Below, piece by piece: positions 42,896 through 51,403 of a DNA stretch of 64,000 nucleotides (position 1 is the first letter of the stretch; each line of letters begins with the position of its first letter). The translations under genes and the position numbers were made by a program. The notes beneath the pieces are model-generated. The model was not told the origin of the DNA. It searched no databases and saw only the letters and a program-made list of their open reading frames with translations. The stretch is from NCBI GenBank assembly GCA_900759715.1, contig CAAEXF010000075.1, positions 1 through 64,000 of the forward strand. Reading direction: 5' to 3'. The DNA is from Clostridium_AM sp900759715 (GTDB lineage Bacteria > Bacillota > Clostridia > Clostridiales > Clostridiaceae).

Positions 42896-43330
42896 TTAGA
42901 GTAATTTTTCAATATTATGTAAAGCCTTATCAATATTATCCTCAAATACATTACGTTCATCTTTATCAAAATTTTTTAGTAATAAATCTAAAAATTCATT
43001 TTCAATTTGATCTAACTTTTCTTTTATATATATGGCTTTCGGAGTTAAACTTATGTATACACTTCTCTTATCTTCAAAACAACAACATTTTTTTATTAAA
43101 CCTTGATTTTCATATTTAGCAATAATATCCGATAGGGATGACTTTGAAATCTCCCACATATTTGCTATTTCATTAAACAATAACGTTGTTCCATCTTCAG
43201 GAAGTATATAAAATAAGGATATATGATTTCTCAATATTGGCAAATTTTCTTCCTTTATCCTTTTAGACATGTATCTATCAGATATTGAACATATTTTATC
43301 TATTTTTCCAATAATACATTTGTGTTTCAT
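42896..43330 (-). CDS. MarR family transcriptional regulator
   Basis: A 144-residue winged-helix regulator. The helix-turn-helix is EIANMWEISKSSLSDIIAKYENQGLIKKCCCFEDKRSVYISLT. Two or three clustered cysteines (CCCFEDKR) at the wing base are unusual and could be redox-sensing. It precedes the ABM monooxygenase gene on the same strand. The intergenic region contains a pair of inverted AAAATATTTTG/CAAAATATTTT half-sites that could be its operator. The start ATG has ATAGGAG upstream. Confidence 0.85.
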   Translation of the reverse strand: MKHKCIIGKIDKICSISDRYMSKRIKEENLPILRNHISLFYILPEDGTTLLFNEIANMWEISKSSLSDIIAKYENQGLIKKCCCFEDKRSVYISLTPKAIYIKEKLDQIENEFLDLLLKNFDKDERNVFEDNIDKALHNIEKLL

Positions 43331-43443
43331 TTCTTAACTCCTATTCCTTAATAAACAAATTAATAGTATCACTTATAAAATTTCATGTCAATTTTTTCAT
43401 TATAGCTTTACTCATCTTTTTTCTTTACCTACTGTTTGTTAAA

Positions 43444-43488
43444 AGCTCTATTAATGAATGTCTTATCTTAAGACATTCATTAATAGCT
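43444..43488 (-). terminator. Terminator overlapping the 3' end of the DUF2156 gene
   Basis: CTATTAATGAATGTCTTA (43448-43465) pairs perfectly with TAAGACATTCATTAATAG (43469-43486). The right arm contains the TAA stop codon of the gene at 43480, so the last codons and the terminator share bases. Confidence 0.8.
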
Positions 43489-44376
43489 GAGAATAAACTT
43501 CTTCTCTAACTTAAAGGGGTAATAAGAAAGTTTAGCTTTTCTAAGTCCTTCTATACCTAGATCCTGTTCTCTATTTATTATTTTCACATCATTAAAGCAC
43601 ATATCTATAAAGGTTTTATTAATAAAACTATAAACTCCTTTATAATTCATATCGCCTTTTTCTATATGGATAACTGCTAACTTATCATTAAGTTTTTCTC
43701 CTAAACTAAAGGCTACTACCTGGTTATCTACATAGACAGCTATTCCTTTTAAGTTGAATAAATTTATATTTTGAACAATTTCTTTTATAGCTGCGGTTTC
43801 ATAATAAAGCATCTTATCATTATTATTATTTTCTCTAAACCATTTTTCTGCAGCATTTATTACATCATCAGCAATCTTTCCATCAATAATCTCTTTTACT
43901 TCATAATCGTAGTTATTAACAAAAGAATTATAATGATTTTTCTTGCCATGAAGTTTTTTTCCTGAAAGTTTTATTAGCTTATCAGCTTCATATAAATAAT
44001 CAAAGTTATCCCTATCCTCTTTAATATAAACATTCTGTTCTTCTTTATAAAAACTTTTTACTTTTTCTGCAAAATCTTCTTCTAAATCCTTAAATATATA
44101 CTTCATATTATTTTCTATTTGATATTGTGATAAACATTCTAATAATTCTTTTAAATCTCCTTCTTTATATCCTAAAGGTTGCATGAAGTAATAGTTTCCT
44201 TCAAAATCTTTTTTCTTTATAATCAGTGACTCCTTATATATTGCATACTGAATATCACAGGCATCTTTCCAAATATATAAAGTAGTAAATGAATATTCAC
44301 AGCTTAAAAATTTATACGGATTTAAATATTTATTAAACAACTGTTTATCTTCTAACGTAAGCTTTTTAAAATCCAT
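43480..44376 (-). CDS. DUF2156 protein (LPG synthase C-terminal-like)
   Basis: A 298-residue soluble protein of the DUF2156 family, related to the aminoacyl-transferase domain of MprF and to GNAT-fold transferases. Blocks seen are LNPYKFLSCEYSFTTLYIWKDA at the N-terminus, SGKKLHGKKNHYNSFVNNYDYEVKEI in the middle, and INREQDLGIEGLRKAKLSYYP at the C-terminus. It lacks the membrane domain of MprF. The acceptor is unknown. The ATG at 44376 has GAAAGG upstream. An imperfect 24-bp palindrome upstream may be an operator. Confidence 0.85.
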   Translation of the reverse strand: MDFKKLTLEDKQLFNKYLNPYKFLSCEYSFTTLYIWKDACDIQYAIYKESLIIKKKDFEGNYYFMQPLGYKEGDLKELLECLSQYQIENNMKYIFKDLEEDFAEKVKSFYKEEQNVYIKEDRDNFDYLYEADKLIKLSGKKLHGKKNHYNSFVNNYDYEVKEIIDGKIADDVINAAEKWFRENNNNDKMLYYETAAIKEIVQNINLFNLKGIAVYVDNQVVAFSLGEKLNDKLAVIHIEKGDMNYKGVYSFINKTFIDMCFNDVKIINREQDLGIEGLRKAKLSYYPFKLEKKFILSY

Positions 44377-44537
44377 TATATCAACCTTTCTCAATTTATT
44401 TTCACACCTTTATACCCAATAATCATCACATAATATATTAGTTTTCTCTCTTTTATTCTTTTTAAAACCTTATCTATTCTTAATTATTTTTTATATAATA
44501 TTTTGATTTTAAATTACTATTTTTGTATTTACTCACT

Positions 44538-44561
44538 TTAGTTCGTCCGAGTACGAATTAA
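44538..44561. promoter_or_regulatory. Imperfect palindrome upstream of the DUF2156 gene
   Basis: TTAGTTCGT and ACGAATTAA form 9-bp arms with one mismatch around CCGAGT. Its position, about 160 bp upstream of the start codon, suits an operator. No regulator is assigned. Confidence 0.35.
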
Positions 44562-44604
44562 TCATAACTCTTATTTTTCCTATTGTCAATATATTCCCTT
44601 CGAT

Positions 44605-44700
44605 TTTATCCGATGTCTACCGCCAATAACACCCCAATGCACTCTCTGAAATCGATTTGCACTAAATCAGAGATTCGGACTCTCTGCTTGCACTCTGTTA
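44605..44700 (+). repeat. Structured repeat, copy 4 (truncated)
   Basis: It begins TTTATCCGATG like copies 1-3 and keeps the core (CTAAATC-aga-GATTCGG, then CTCTCTGCTT), but the outer stem is degenerate and the 3' part after the core is missing. It looks like a decayed copy. Confidence 0.65.
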
Positions 44701-44760
44701 ATAAACATAAAGCTAACTAATCTTATAAAAATATGCACTTTTTTAAAGCAATCATCACAG

Positions 44761-44800
44761 AAAAAGAGAGAAATACCTTTTAGTATATTTCTCTCTTTTT
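44761..44800 (-). terminator. Terminator of the dhaKLM operon
   Basis: AAAAAGAGAGAAATAC pairs with GTATATTTCTCTCTTTTT (one extra base in the right arm). It is T-rich on both sides. Confidence 0.88.
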
Positions 44801-44817
44801 GAATTTCTCTTTAAGAT

Positions 44818-45207
44818 TTAAGGCATTTTACCAAGACACATTGCCTTTAAGGATTCCTTTATTTCCTCTCTATTCTTCCCTATACTAGCTTCAACAGACG
44901 CAGTTAACGCCCCTTCTATTAATGCTGTATCAACTATTTCTACCTTATTCTTCATGCATTCATCTAAACATTCTATAGCCATTTCCGCATTCATATATGC
45001 ACTACCTAAATCAAAAAGTATAAGCACTCCATCTTCAGAATAAACTTCATTTATAGCATCAAGAATCTTGTCTACATCTGTACCCAATCTTCCGTCAGTA
45101 GTTCCTCCAGCAGTAGCTATTTTACCCTCTATCGCCATTTGACTTACTAATTCTTTTATTCCTTCTGCAATCTTACTGCTATGTGATACAATTACTATTC
45201 CTACCAT
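44818..45207 (-). CDS. dhaM: Dihydroxyacetone kinase phosphotransfer subunit DhaM (EIIA-Man type)
   Basis: A 129-residue single-domain protein of the mannose-type EIIA fold. The phosphorylated histidine is His9 in IVIVSHSSKIAEG, and the conserved ATAGGTTDGRLGT and LFDLGSAYMNAEMA motifs follow. It takes phosphate from HPr and rephosphorylates ADP bound to DhaL. Unlike E. coli DhaM it has no fused HPr and EI domains; an HPr domain is instead fused to the regulator of this operon. It is the last gene of dhaKLM. Confidence 0.95.
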   Translation of the reverse strand: MVGIVIVSHSSKIAEGIKELVSQMAIEGKIATAGGTTDGRLGTDVDKILDAINEVYSEDGVLILFDLGSAYMNAEMAIECLDECMKNKVEIVDTALIEGALTASVEASIGKNREEIKESLKAMCLGKMP

Positions 45208-45237
45208 ATTTCATACCTCAATTCTTTTATAATGTAT

Positions 45238-45873
45238 TTACATTTTGCTAACTTCTTCATAAATGGTATTAAATATTAGATAACTTGAAGTAGCCCCTGC
45301 ATCTTGATGTCCTATACTTCTTTCTCCTAAATAACTTGCTCTTCCCTTTTTTGCAATGATTTTTTTAGTATTTTCAACACCCTCAAAGGCAGCACTTTTA
45401 GCTTTTTCTAAAGCTTCTATTGGACTCAAACGGTCAGCTACGGAACTCTTCAATGCTTCTAATGCTGGCTCTATAGCATCTATCATAGTCTTATCCCCCA
45501 GCTCTCCTTTTCCCCTCATCTTAATTCCTGCTAATGCTTCTTCTAGCATCTTTATAAAATCATTTATATCCACTTTTTCCTTGCCGCTTACTGGAGTTGC
45601 AGCTTTCATAAAAGCTGTTCCATATAAAGGGCCTGATGCTCCACCTACATTAGATACTAATGCCATACCAGTTTTCTTTAGAGTATCTCCTATGTTGCTT
45701 CCATTATCGTCCTTCAATTTTTCCTTTACAGCTGTAAAGCCTTTGCTCATGTTTAGTCCATGATCACCATCACCAATAGCGGCATCTAACTCTGTTAAAT
45801 ATGCTTTATTTTCATCCATAACTTCACAAATTTTATTTAATATTTGTATTAACTGCACTCCATTTATGCTCAT
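45238..45873 (-). CDS. dhaL: Dihydroxyacetone kinase ADP-binding subunit DhaL
   Basis: A 211-residue subunit. The Mg-ADP binding aspartates are in LDAAIGDGDHGLNMSKG near residue 30, and SNVGGASGPLYGTAF and the C-terminal SYLGERSIGHQDAGATSS blocks are conserved. It carries a tightly bound ADP that is phosphorylated by DhaM and passes phosphate to dihydroxyacetone in DhaK. Middle gene of the operon; start ATG has AAGGAGAG upstream. Confidence 0.95.
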   Translation of the reverse strand: MSINGVQLIQILNKICEVMDENKAYLTELDAAIGDGDHGLNMSKGFTAVKEKLKDDNGSNIGDTLKKTGMALVSNVGGASGPLYGTAFMKAATPVSGKEKVDINDFIKMLEEALAGIKMRGKGELGDKTMIDAIEPALEALKSSVADRLSPIEALEKAKSAAFEGVENTKKIIAKKGRASYLGERSIGHQDAGATSSYLIFNTIYEEVSKM

Positions 45874-45938
45874 ATCATATCTCTCCTTAAATTTTTATAG
45901 ATATATTAGTATTTCTTTAATAAGTCATAATCAAATAA

Positions 45939-46937
45939 TTAATATACCTTCAATGCAGGAGTATCTGCTTTCTCATTCAATAATGTTTTTAACTCATCAT
46001 CTAATTTCAATATAGTTACTGAACAGCCTGCCATTTCTAATGAAGTCATAAATTCTCCTACAAAAGTTTTATGAATTTTAATTCCTTTTTCACTTAGCAT
46101 TTCACTTACTTTTTTATTAACTATATAGAGTTCCATCAATGGAGTTCCTGATAATCCATTAACCATAACTGCAACTTCAGTCCCTTTTTCTACTGACATA
46201 TCTTCTAATATTTTAGTAACTAAGTGTTCTGTTATTTCGTCTGCTGTCTTTATAGCTTCTCTATGAGTTCCTGGCTCACCATGTATTCCCATGCCTATCT
46301 CTACTTCATCTTCTGATAATATAAAGTTTGCCTTTCCTGCTGCTGGAACTATACATGAGCTTAATGCCATTCCCATACTACGTACATTCTCTACTACCTT
46401 TTCAGCAACTCTCTTTACCTCTGTTAAATTTGCACCCTGTTCTGCTTTCGCTCCAGCTATTTTGTGTACAAAAACTGTTCCTGCAATTCCACGTCTTCCA
46501 GCTGTATATGTGCTATTTTCAACGGCTACATCATCATTTACTACTACGCTTTCTACCTTTATGCCATCCATATCAGCCATATCTTTTGCCATATCAAAAT
46601 TCATTATATCTCCACTATAATTCTTTACTATTAAAAGTACTCCCTCTCCACCATCAACAGCTTTAACTGCCTCATAAACTTGGTCTGGAGTTGGAGATGT
46701 AAATACAGCACCTGCGACTGCAGCGTCTAACATTCCTTTTCCTACATACCCTGCATGGGCTGGCTCATGTCCACTTCCTCCTCCACTTACTAAGGCAACT
46801 TTACCTTTTACTGGCGAATCTTTTCTTATTAATATGTTTCCAGCATCACTCTTTTTTAAATATTCTGGGTGAGCTGCTATCATTCCTTTTATCATGTCCT
46901 CTACTACTAAATTAGGGTTGTTTATCAACTTTTTCAT
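45939..46937 (-). CDS. dhaK: Dihydroxyacetone kinase substrate-binding subunit DhaK
   Basis: A 332-residue subunit from the ATG with GGAGGAA upstream. The substrate site is marked by SGGGSGHEPAHAGYVGKGMLDAAVAG near residue 50 and by the histidine that binds the ketose covalently in GMGIHGEPGTH. It forms the DhaKL complex that phosphorylates dihydroxyacetone at the expense of phosphoenolpyruvate. First gene of dhaKLM, expressed from a sigma-54 promoter. No glycerol dehydrogenase or dehydratase gene is adjacent. Confidence 0.95.
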   Translation of the reverse strand: MKKLINNPNLVVEDMIKGMIAAHPEYLKKSDAGNILIRKDSPVKGKVALVSGGGSGHEPAHAGYVGKGMLDAAVAGAVFTSPTPDQVYEAVKAVDGGEGVLLIVKNYSGDIMNFDMAKDMADMDGIKVESVVVNDDVAVENSTYTAGRRGIAGTVFVHKIAGAKAEQGANLTEVKRVAEKVVENVRSMGMALSSCIVPAAGKANFILSEDEVEIGMGIHGEPGTHREAIKTADEITEHLVTKILEDMSVEKGTEVAVMVNGLSGTPLMELYIVNKKVSEMLSEKGIKIHKTFVGEFMTSLEMAGCSVTILKLDDELKTLLNEKADTPALKVY

Positions 46938-46998
46938 AATATATTCCTCCAAAATTTTAATTTATTTTATTACCTATTACTTTGTGCTTATTTAAATT

Positions 46999-47028
46999 AG
47001 CAAAATCCATGCCAAAAGAAAACGTTTT
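46999..47028 (-). promoter_or_regulatory. Sigma-54 promoter of dhaKLM with a cre-like site
   Basis: On the minus strand TGGCATG-N4-TTGCT (46999-47014) matches the -24/-12 consensus with the invariant GG and GC at correct spacing. Just upstream is GAAAACGTTTT (47018-47028), resembling the core of a cre site. The start codon of dhaK is about 50 nt after the expected transcription start. Binding sites for the activator were not identified. Confidence 0.8.
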
Positions 47029-47180
47029 AAAGTAATATTTTGTAAAATCAATGCGCAACCTCTAATGTATAGCTTTACACTGCTTATATACACTTATGCC
47101 TAATTTTTTAAATGAGCATAAATAAAATACATATACTAATTGATATTTTAGTTAATTATTGATACTTATTACCAATATGT

Positions 47181-49265
47181 TCATTTTAACCAAAGTACAA
47201 CTTTTTCAATTCCATACAATTTTGCCTTTGCCGCTACAGTTTTATGTGTAATACCTAAAGCTTTCCCTGCAGCATTATAGCTGCCATATTTTTTTAGTGC
47301 TTTTTCTATGATAATCTTTTCATACTCCGCTAAAGGTAGTATTTCTTCATTATTCTCTATGTTATTTAATATGGTGTCAGCATTTAAGCATTCTACTTCC
47401 ACTATTTCTTCTTTTTCATCTTTAGGTGCATCTTCTTCCTTTATGTATGATGGCAAATCCTCTACCTCTATGTACTCATTATCAGTGAGAGCAACAATTC
47501 TTTCTATTAGATTCTCTAACTCTCTAACATTTCCCGGCCACTTATAGCTAACAAGTACATCTATAGCATCCTTACTTATACCTTTTATATTCTCTTCACC
47601 TTTCAACTTTTCAATGAAGTGCTCCACCAATAAAGCTATGTCTTCTTTTCTTTCTCTAAGCGGTGAAATAATTATTGGTATTACATTTAACCTATAGTAT
47701 AGATCTTCTCTAAAGTCTCCTTCTTTAACCATTTGCTCTAAATCTCTGTGAGTAGCAGCTATAATTCTCACATTGGCTTTTATAGTCTCTTCCCCACCTA
47801 ACCTTTGCAGTTCTCTATTTTGTATTATTCTTAAAATTTTTGCTTGAATACTTTTGTCCATTTCTCCTATTTCATCTAAAAAAATGGTGCCATTTTGTGC
47901 TAGTTCAAATTTACCTAACTTTCTTTTTATAGCTCCAGTAAAAGCTCCTTTTTCATGTCCAAACAACTCACTTTCCAACAAATTAGCTGGAATTGCAGCA
48001 CAATTTATTCTTATAAAGGGCCCTGAAGCCCTTTTGCTTGAAAAATGAATTCCCTCAGCAATTAATTCTTTACCAGTACCGCTTTCACCTCTTATTAAAA
48101 CTGTAGAATTACTTTGAGCTGCTTTAGTAGCTACTGCTAAAGCATCTATCACCTTACCACTTTTACCTTTAAATTTTTCAAAGGCTCTATGAGGCTTCCT
48201 GGTTCTTAAAAGCTGTTCTTCTAAATATTCTGCCTTTGCAGATACTTTGTTTAATTTCTCATAAAGGCCTTGAACCTCAGTTATATTCTTTACAACAGAA
48301 ACTGCACCGCTCATCTCGCCATCAATGATTATTGGACTGATATTTGATACAATAGTAACTCCATTTTTCTTATAACTTATTGCTCCTGTTATAAACCTAC
48401 CTGTATCTAATACTTTTTTTCTAGCCCCCATAGGCGATATATCTTTTACATTCTTATTTATTAGATCTTTTTCCTCTTCATTTAAAATTTTTAAGTAAGC
48501 TGGATTTACATAAGTTATTACCCCTTCATTATTTATTACACATATACCATCTTGAACAGATTCCAATACAAGCTGTAGTCTTTCTTTTAGCTCCTTTACT
48601 TCCTTAAGTTCTCCTGTTATTTTTTCAAAATTAGAAATATCTTCAAAACTTACTACTGCTCCTTTAGATTGTCCATCAATTAAAATAGGTGTTCTATTAG
48701 TTAATATTAATGAATCTCCTATTAATTGCTTACACATGAGCTCTGCTTTTTTAGTTTTATTTACAATATGCAACCTAGAGTTAGGTATCACCTGATAAAC
48801 CTTTTTACCAATTGCCTCTAAAGCATTTACTCCTAAGATATTTTCTGCTGCTGGATTAAAAACAGTTATTACATCATTCTCATCACTAACCACTATTCCA
48901 TTAGCCATGCTCTCAAAAACCTGTTCCCAGGTTATAGTGTTAGTATTTATTATGCTATCTATTTGATTTATTTCATTTTTATCAGAAATATCAAAGTCAC
49001 CTTGAAGAAAATTACATAACTCATTAACTGCTGCTTCCACCATTTCACCATGAGCCTCAACAATTACTTCTTCATTTCTTTTTACTTTTAAAAGCACTAA
49101 AGGCATAACACTTGTAGCAGGTATTTTATTTCTATCTTTATATATAATAAATAGTTCTACATTATATTTTTTTTGTAGTTCGCTAGCTTTGTGAACTACC
49201 ATTGCAATAACTCTTGCATGCAATCCTTTTTCATGTTTAATTATCACAGATTGTTTTGCAAACAT
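47181..49265 (-). CDS. Sigma-54-dependent activator with N-terminal HPr domain (DhaR-like)
   Basis: A 694-residue regulator. Residues 1-90 are an HPr-like domain, with His16 in KGLHARVI at the HPr phosphorylation position and Ser52 in PATSVMPLV near the regulatory serine position. Two PAS domains follow (about 110-225 and 228-340). Then comes the AAA+ domain with Walker A GESGTGKE, the sigma-54 contact loop GAFTGA and Walker B TIFLDEIGEM, and a Fis-type helix-turn-helix at the C-terminus (YNAAGKALGITHKTVAAKAK). It lies directly upstream of dhaKLM and surely activates its sigma-54 promoter. The HPr domain suggests control by PTS phosphorylation. Confidence 0.93.
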   Translation of the reverse strand: MFAKQSVIIKHEKGLHARVIAMVVHKASELQKKYNVELFIIYKDRNKIPATSVMPLVLLKVKRNEEVIVEAHGEMVEAAVNELCNFLQGDFDISDKNEINQIDSIINTNTITWEQVFESMANGIVVSDENDVITVFNPAAENILGVNALEAIGKKVYQVIPNSRLHIVNKTKKAELMCKQLIGDSLILTNRTPILIDGQSKGAVVSFEDISNFEKITGELKEVKELKERLQLVLESVQDGICVINNEGVITYVNPAYLKILNEEEKDLINKNVKDISPMGARKKVLDTGRFITGAISYKKNGVTIVSNISPIIIDGEMSGAVSVVKNITEVQGLYEKLNKVSAKAEYLEEQLLRTRKPHRAFEKFKGKSGKVIDALAVATKAAQSNSTVLIRGESGTGKELIAEGIHFSSKRASGPFIRINCAAIPANLLESELFGHEKGAFTGAIKRKLGKFELAQNGTIFLDEIGEMDKSIQAKILRIIQNRELQRLGGEETIKANVRIIAATHRDLEQMVKEGDFREDLYYRLNVIPIIISPLRERKEDIALLVEHFIEKLKGEENIKGISKDAIDVLVSYKWPGNVRELENLIERIVALTDNEYIEVEDLPSYIKEEDAPKDEKEEIVEVECLNADTILNNIENNEEILPLAEYEKIIIEKALKKYGSYNAAGKALGITHKTVAAKAKLYGIEKVVLWLK

Positions 49266-49360
49266 AATAACCCCTTACCTCGTTCCTTTAACAGTTTTTA
49301 TGTTAATATTATACATGTTACACCTTACACTATCCAAATATTTAAATTCGATTCTTATAG

Positions 49361-49400
49361 AAAAAGAGAGATATACCTTAACAGCATAGTTCTCTCTCTT
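49361..49400 (-). terminator. Terminator of the VanW-domain gene
   Basis: AAAAAGAGAGA pairs with TCTCTCTCTT around a loop of about 19 nt. It resembles the terminator at 44761-44800 in the stem. Confidence 0.7.
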
Positions 49401-49434
49401 GACCTCTGTATGATTTATTTAATTATATCTATAT

Positions 49435-50214
49435 CTACATGCTTTTAATTGTAGAAACATATACCTTACCGTTTTTTATACTTACTATAAACTTTACAGG
49501 ATAGTTATTAAGATTTTTGAACTTTAAGTCTTTATATCCATAACTTACTGCAGCATCCTGACCTCTTGGAATATATCCAACCTCGCCGCTATGAGTATGC
49601 CTTTCTATAATTTGCATACCAGATTTTAAAGCAGCGTTATATATAGTACTGCTTAATTGACATATTCCTCCTCCAACACCTTCATTTGATTCTCCATTTA
49701 CCAAAACCTTAGCTTTTTTATATCCTTTATTGTAATCTCTCTTTCCAACAATTTTATTAAAGGAAAAAGTTTCCCCTGGTTTAAGTACAAATCCATTTAT
49801 TTTTTGAGATGCAAGTCTTATATTATTAACTCTGTTTTCATCACTATCTAAAATTGTGGTGCTAAAACTAGCTAACACCTTATTTTCATTGTTTTGACTT
49901 TTAGGTTGTTCAGGCTTTGGAGCAGGTTTTGGAGTAGCTTTAGGCTCTGGAGTAGGTTTAGCCTCCGGGGCAGGCTTAGCTTCTGGAGCAGGTTTAGATT
50001 CTGTATTAGGTTTAACCTCTGGAGTCGATTCAGCTTTTGAAGGTGGTGCTTGTTTCTTTTCTTGTAGCTCACTACCTTCTTTCACTTGCTCGCTATTACT
50101 ATTGGGAGTATTAGTACTGCTCTTTGGGGCTGATTTATTTGTTTTGCATCCTATAGAAAAACATATAATTAAAATTAAAATTGAAAATAACAAAATCAAT
50201 TTATTTTTTCGCAT
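49435..50214 (-). CDS. VanW-domain lipoprotein with proline-rich linker
   Basis: A 259-residue predicted lipoprotein (lipobox at SIGC, Cys23). Residues about 55-105 are a low-complexity Pro/Glu/Ala/Lys linker built from short PAPEAKP- and TPEPKA-like units, probably spanning the wall. The C-terminal VanW domain has LASQKINGFVLKPGETFSFNKIVG, VGGGICQLSSTIYNAAL and RHTHSGEVGYIPRGQDAAVSYG. The role of VanW domains is unclear; they occur with peptidoglycan-related proteins. The linker-encoding DNA is repetitive and could vary in length between strains. Confidence 0.9.
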   Translation of the reverse strand: MRKNKLILLFSILILIICFSIGCKTNKSAPKSSTNTPNSNSEQVKEGSELQEKKQAPPSKAESTPEVKPNTESKPAPEAKPAPEAKPTPEPKATPKPAPKPEQPKSQNNENKVLASFSTTILDSDENRVNNIRLASQKINGFVLKPGETFSFNKIVGKRDYNKGYKKAKVLVNGESNEGVGGGICQLSSTIYNAALKSGMQIIERHTHSGEVGYIPRGQDAAVSYGYKDLKFKNLNNYPVKFIVSIKNGKVYVSTIKSM

Positions 50215-50313
50215 TTTATCACCTCTAGAGATAATATTTGCTTATGTTTTGAATATAATACACACAAAAAAGAAGCTACTTTTAAAGTAACTTCGACAAA
50301 CCTCCATGAAAAG

Positions 50314-50964
50314 TTATTTATGAATAAACTTACACCTAAAGATATAGACACCGTTATATTGTGCTAATTCTTCAGAAGAAATATTGCTTTTATTAAATAT
50401 ATCTATAGGAGTACTTGAAACATTATCTCCTTCAACAATAAAAGCTAAATTTATTGGTTCCCCAATAACAATGTCGCCTTTTTCCCTTGATGAAAAGGAA
50501 GAGCTTGTATATATTTTAGGTTTTGTTATAACCATACTTCCAGTTCCTGCTCCTCCTTTTGTACTATAAGAAAGTGTCCATTTTTCTTCTTCTCTTTTTG
50601 AAAAACCATTTTGCGTAGAAAATATAAGCATACCTGATGGTTCATTTTTAAAATTTATTTGTGTACCAGATCCTAAAATTTTATTTTTAAATTTTCCATT
50701 TTCATAATAATCAATCCAACATTCAACCCAATTTATATCTTTGTTCTGAAGGTTTACGTCAAAGACAAATTGTTTATCTGCACCAAACCCTCTAATTAAT
50801 TGTTGTTCTTTATCTGTAAGATTAGCTTTAATAATTGTTCCATCCTTATGCTCCTTCTCTCCATCTTTATATTCTTTGCTGCAAGAGGATAAAAATAACA
50901 TAAATATAGTTATAAATAATAAACATATAATGCTTTTCCCATTTTTGCGTAAAACATTATTCAA
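50314..50964 (-). CDS. Hypothetical lipoprotein
   Basis: A 216-residue protein with a lipoprotein signal (hydrophobic residues 11-26, lipobox LSSC, Cys28). The remainder is soluble and beta-rich in pattern, with no recognised domain. The start is a TTG with AGAGGTG upstream. It lies upstream of the VanW lipoprotein gene with a 99-bp gap and downstream of two small membrane protein genes. Confidence 0.78.
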   Translation of the reverse strand: MNNVLRKNGKSIICLLFITIFMLFLSSCSKEYKDGEKEHKDGTIIKANLTDKEQQLIRGFGADKQFVFDVNLQNKDINWVECWIDYYENGKFKNKILGSGTQINFKNEPSGMLIFSTQNGFSKREEEKWTLSYSTKGGAGTGSMVITKPKIYTSSSFSSREKGDIVIGEPINLAFIVEGDNVSSTPIDIFNKSNISSEELAQYNGVYIFRCKFIHK

Positions 50965-50993
50965 CTTATCACCTCTTTATTTCTTAAATTAAC

Positions 50994-51194
50994 TTACTTG
51001 TCTTTATTCCATCTTTTTATTCCTTCAACAATACTTAAACAACTAACAATAATTAATAGTATAAGCCCAAAATTTCTCCACAATCCGGTAAATATAAGTA
51101 TACTTGAGACTACAAGCAAGGAGATTCTTATTTTTAACATCAAGCTTGTTTTCATTTGATTTTCTCTCCAATCTTCTGCTTTGCTAGCAAGCAT
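50994..51194 (-). CDS. Small membrane protein, two hydrophobic segments
   Basis: A 66-residue protein with two hydrophobic helices (about 22-38 and 42-57) and a basic C-terminus (EGIKRWNKDK). No family recognised. It starts 14 bp after a second small membrane protein gene, which suggests an operon of two. The ribosome binding site is weak. Confidence 0.6.
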   Translation of the reverse strand: MLASKAEDWRENQMKTSLMLKIRISLLVVSSILIFTGLWRNFGLILLIIVSCLSIVEGIKRWNKDK

Positions 51195-51208
51195 ATCACA
51201 TTTAATAC

Positions 51209-51385
51209 CTATTTATTTTGTTTTATAGCTGTAAGAATAAGGCTAGAACAAGTAATAACCACAGCTACTAATAACATAGCTGCAAAACTCACTGAAGCAG
51301 CAATTCCCTGACTCTTCGCTAATGCATAGCATATAATATATCCTAATGTCCCAACAACTCCACCTAATAACAATGATTTTATCAT
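51209..51385 (-). CDS. Small membrane protein (58 aa)
   Basis: A reading frame of 58 codons starting MIKSLLLGGVVGTLGYIICY and ending ILTAIKQNK. It has two hydrophobic segments separated by a short polar turn (AKSQG). GGAGG lies 12 nt upstream of the ATG, rather far but usable. Its position between a GNAT gene and the 66-residue membrane protein, with short gaps, supports translation. Function unknown. Confidence 0.55.
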   Translation of the reverse strand: MIKSLLLGGVVGTLGYIICYALAKSQGIAASVSFAAMLLVAVVITCSSLILTAIKQNK

Positions 51386-51403
51386 TATAACTATAATCCT
51401 CCT

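Noticed and set aside
46291..46666. Two plus-strand open frames opposite dhaK
   Set aside because: They are antisense to a clearly conserved enzyme, have no ribosome binding site, and show the low-complexity composition (Leu/Pro/His) of a reversed coding strand.
49872..50072. Leu/Lys/Asn-rich frame within the VanW lipoprotein gene
   Set aside because: It is a frame-shifted reading of the repetitive proline-rich linker, not an independent gene.
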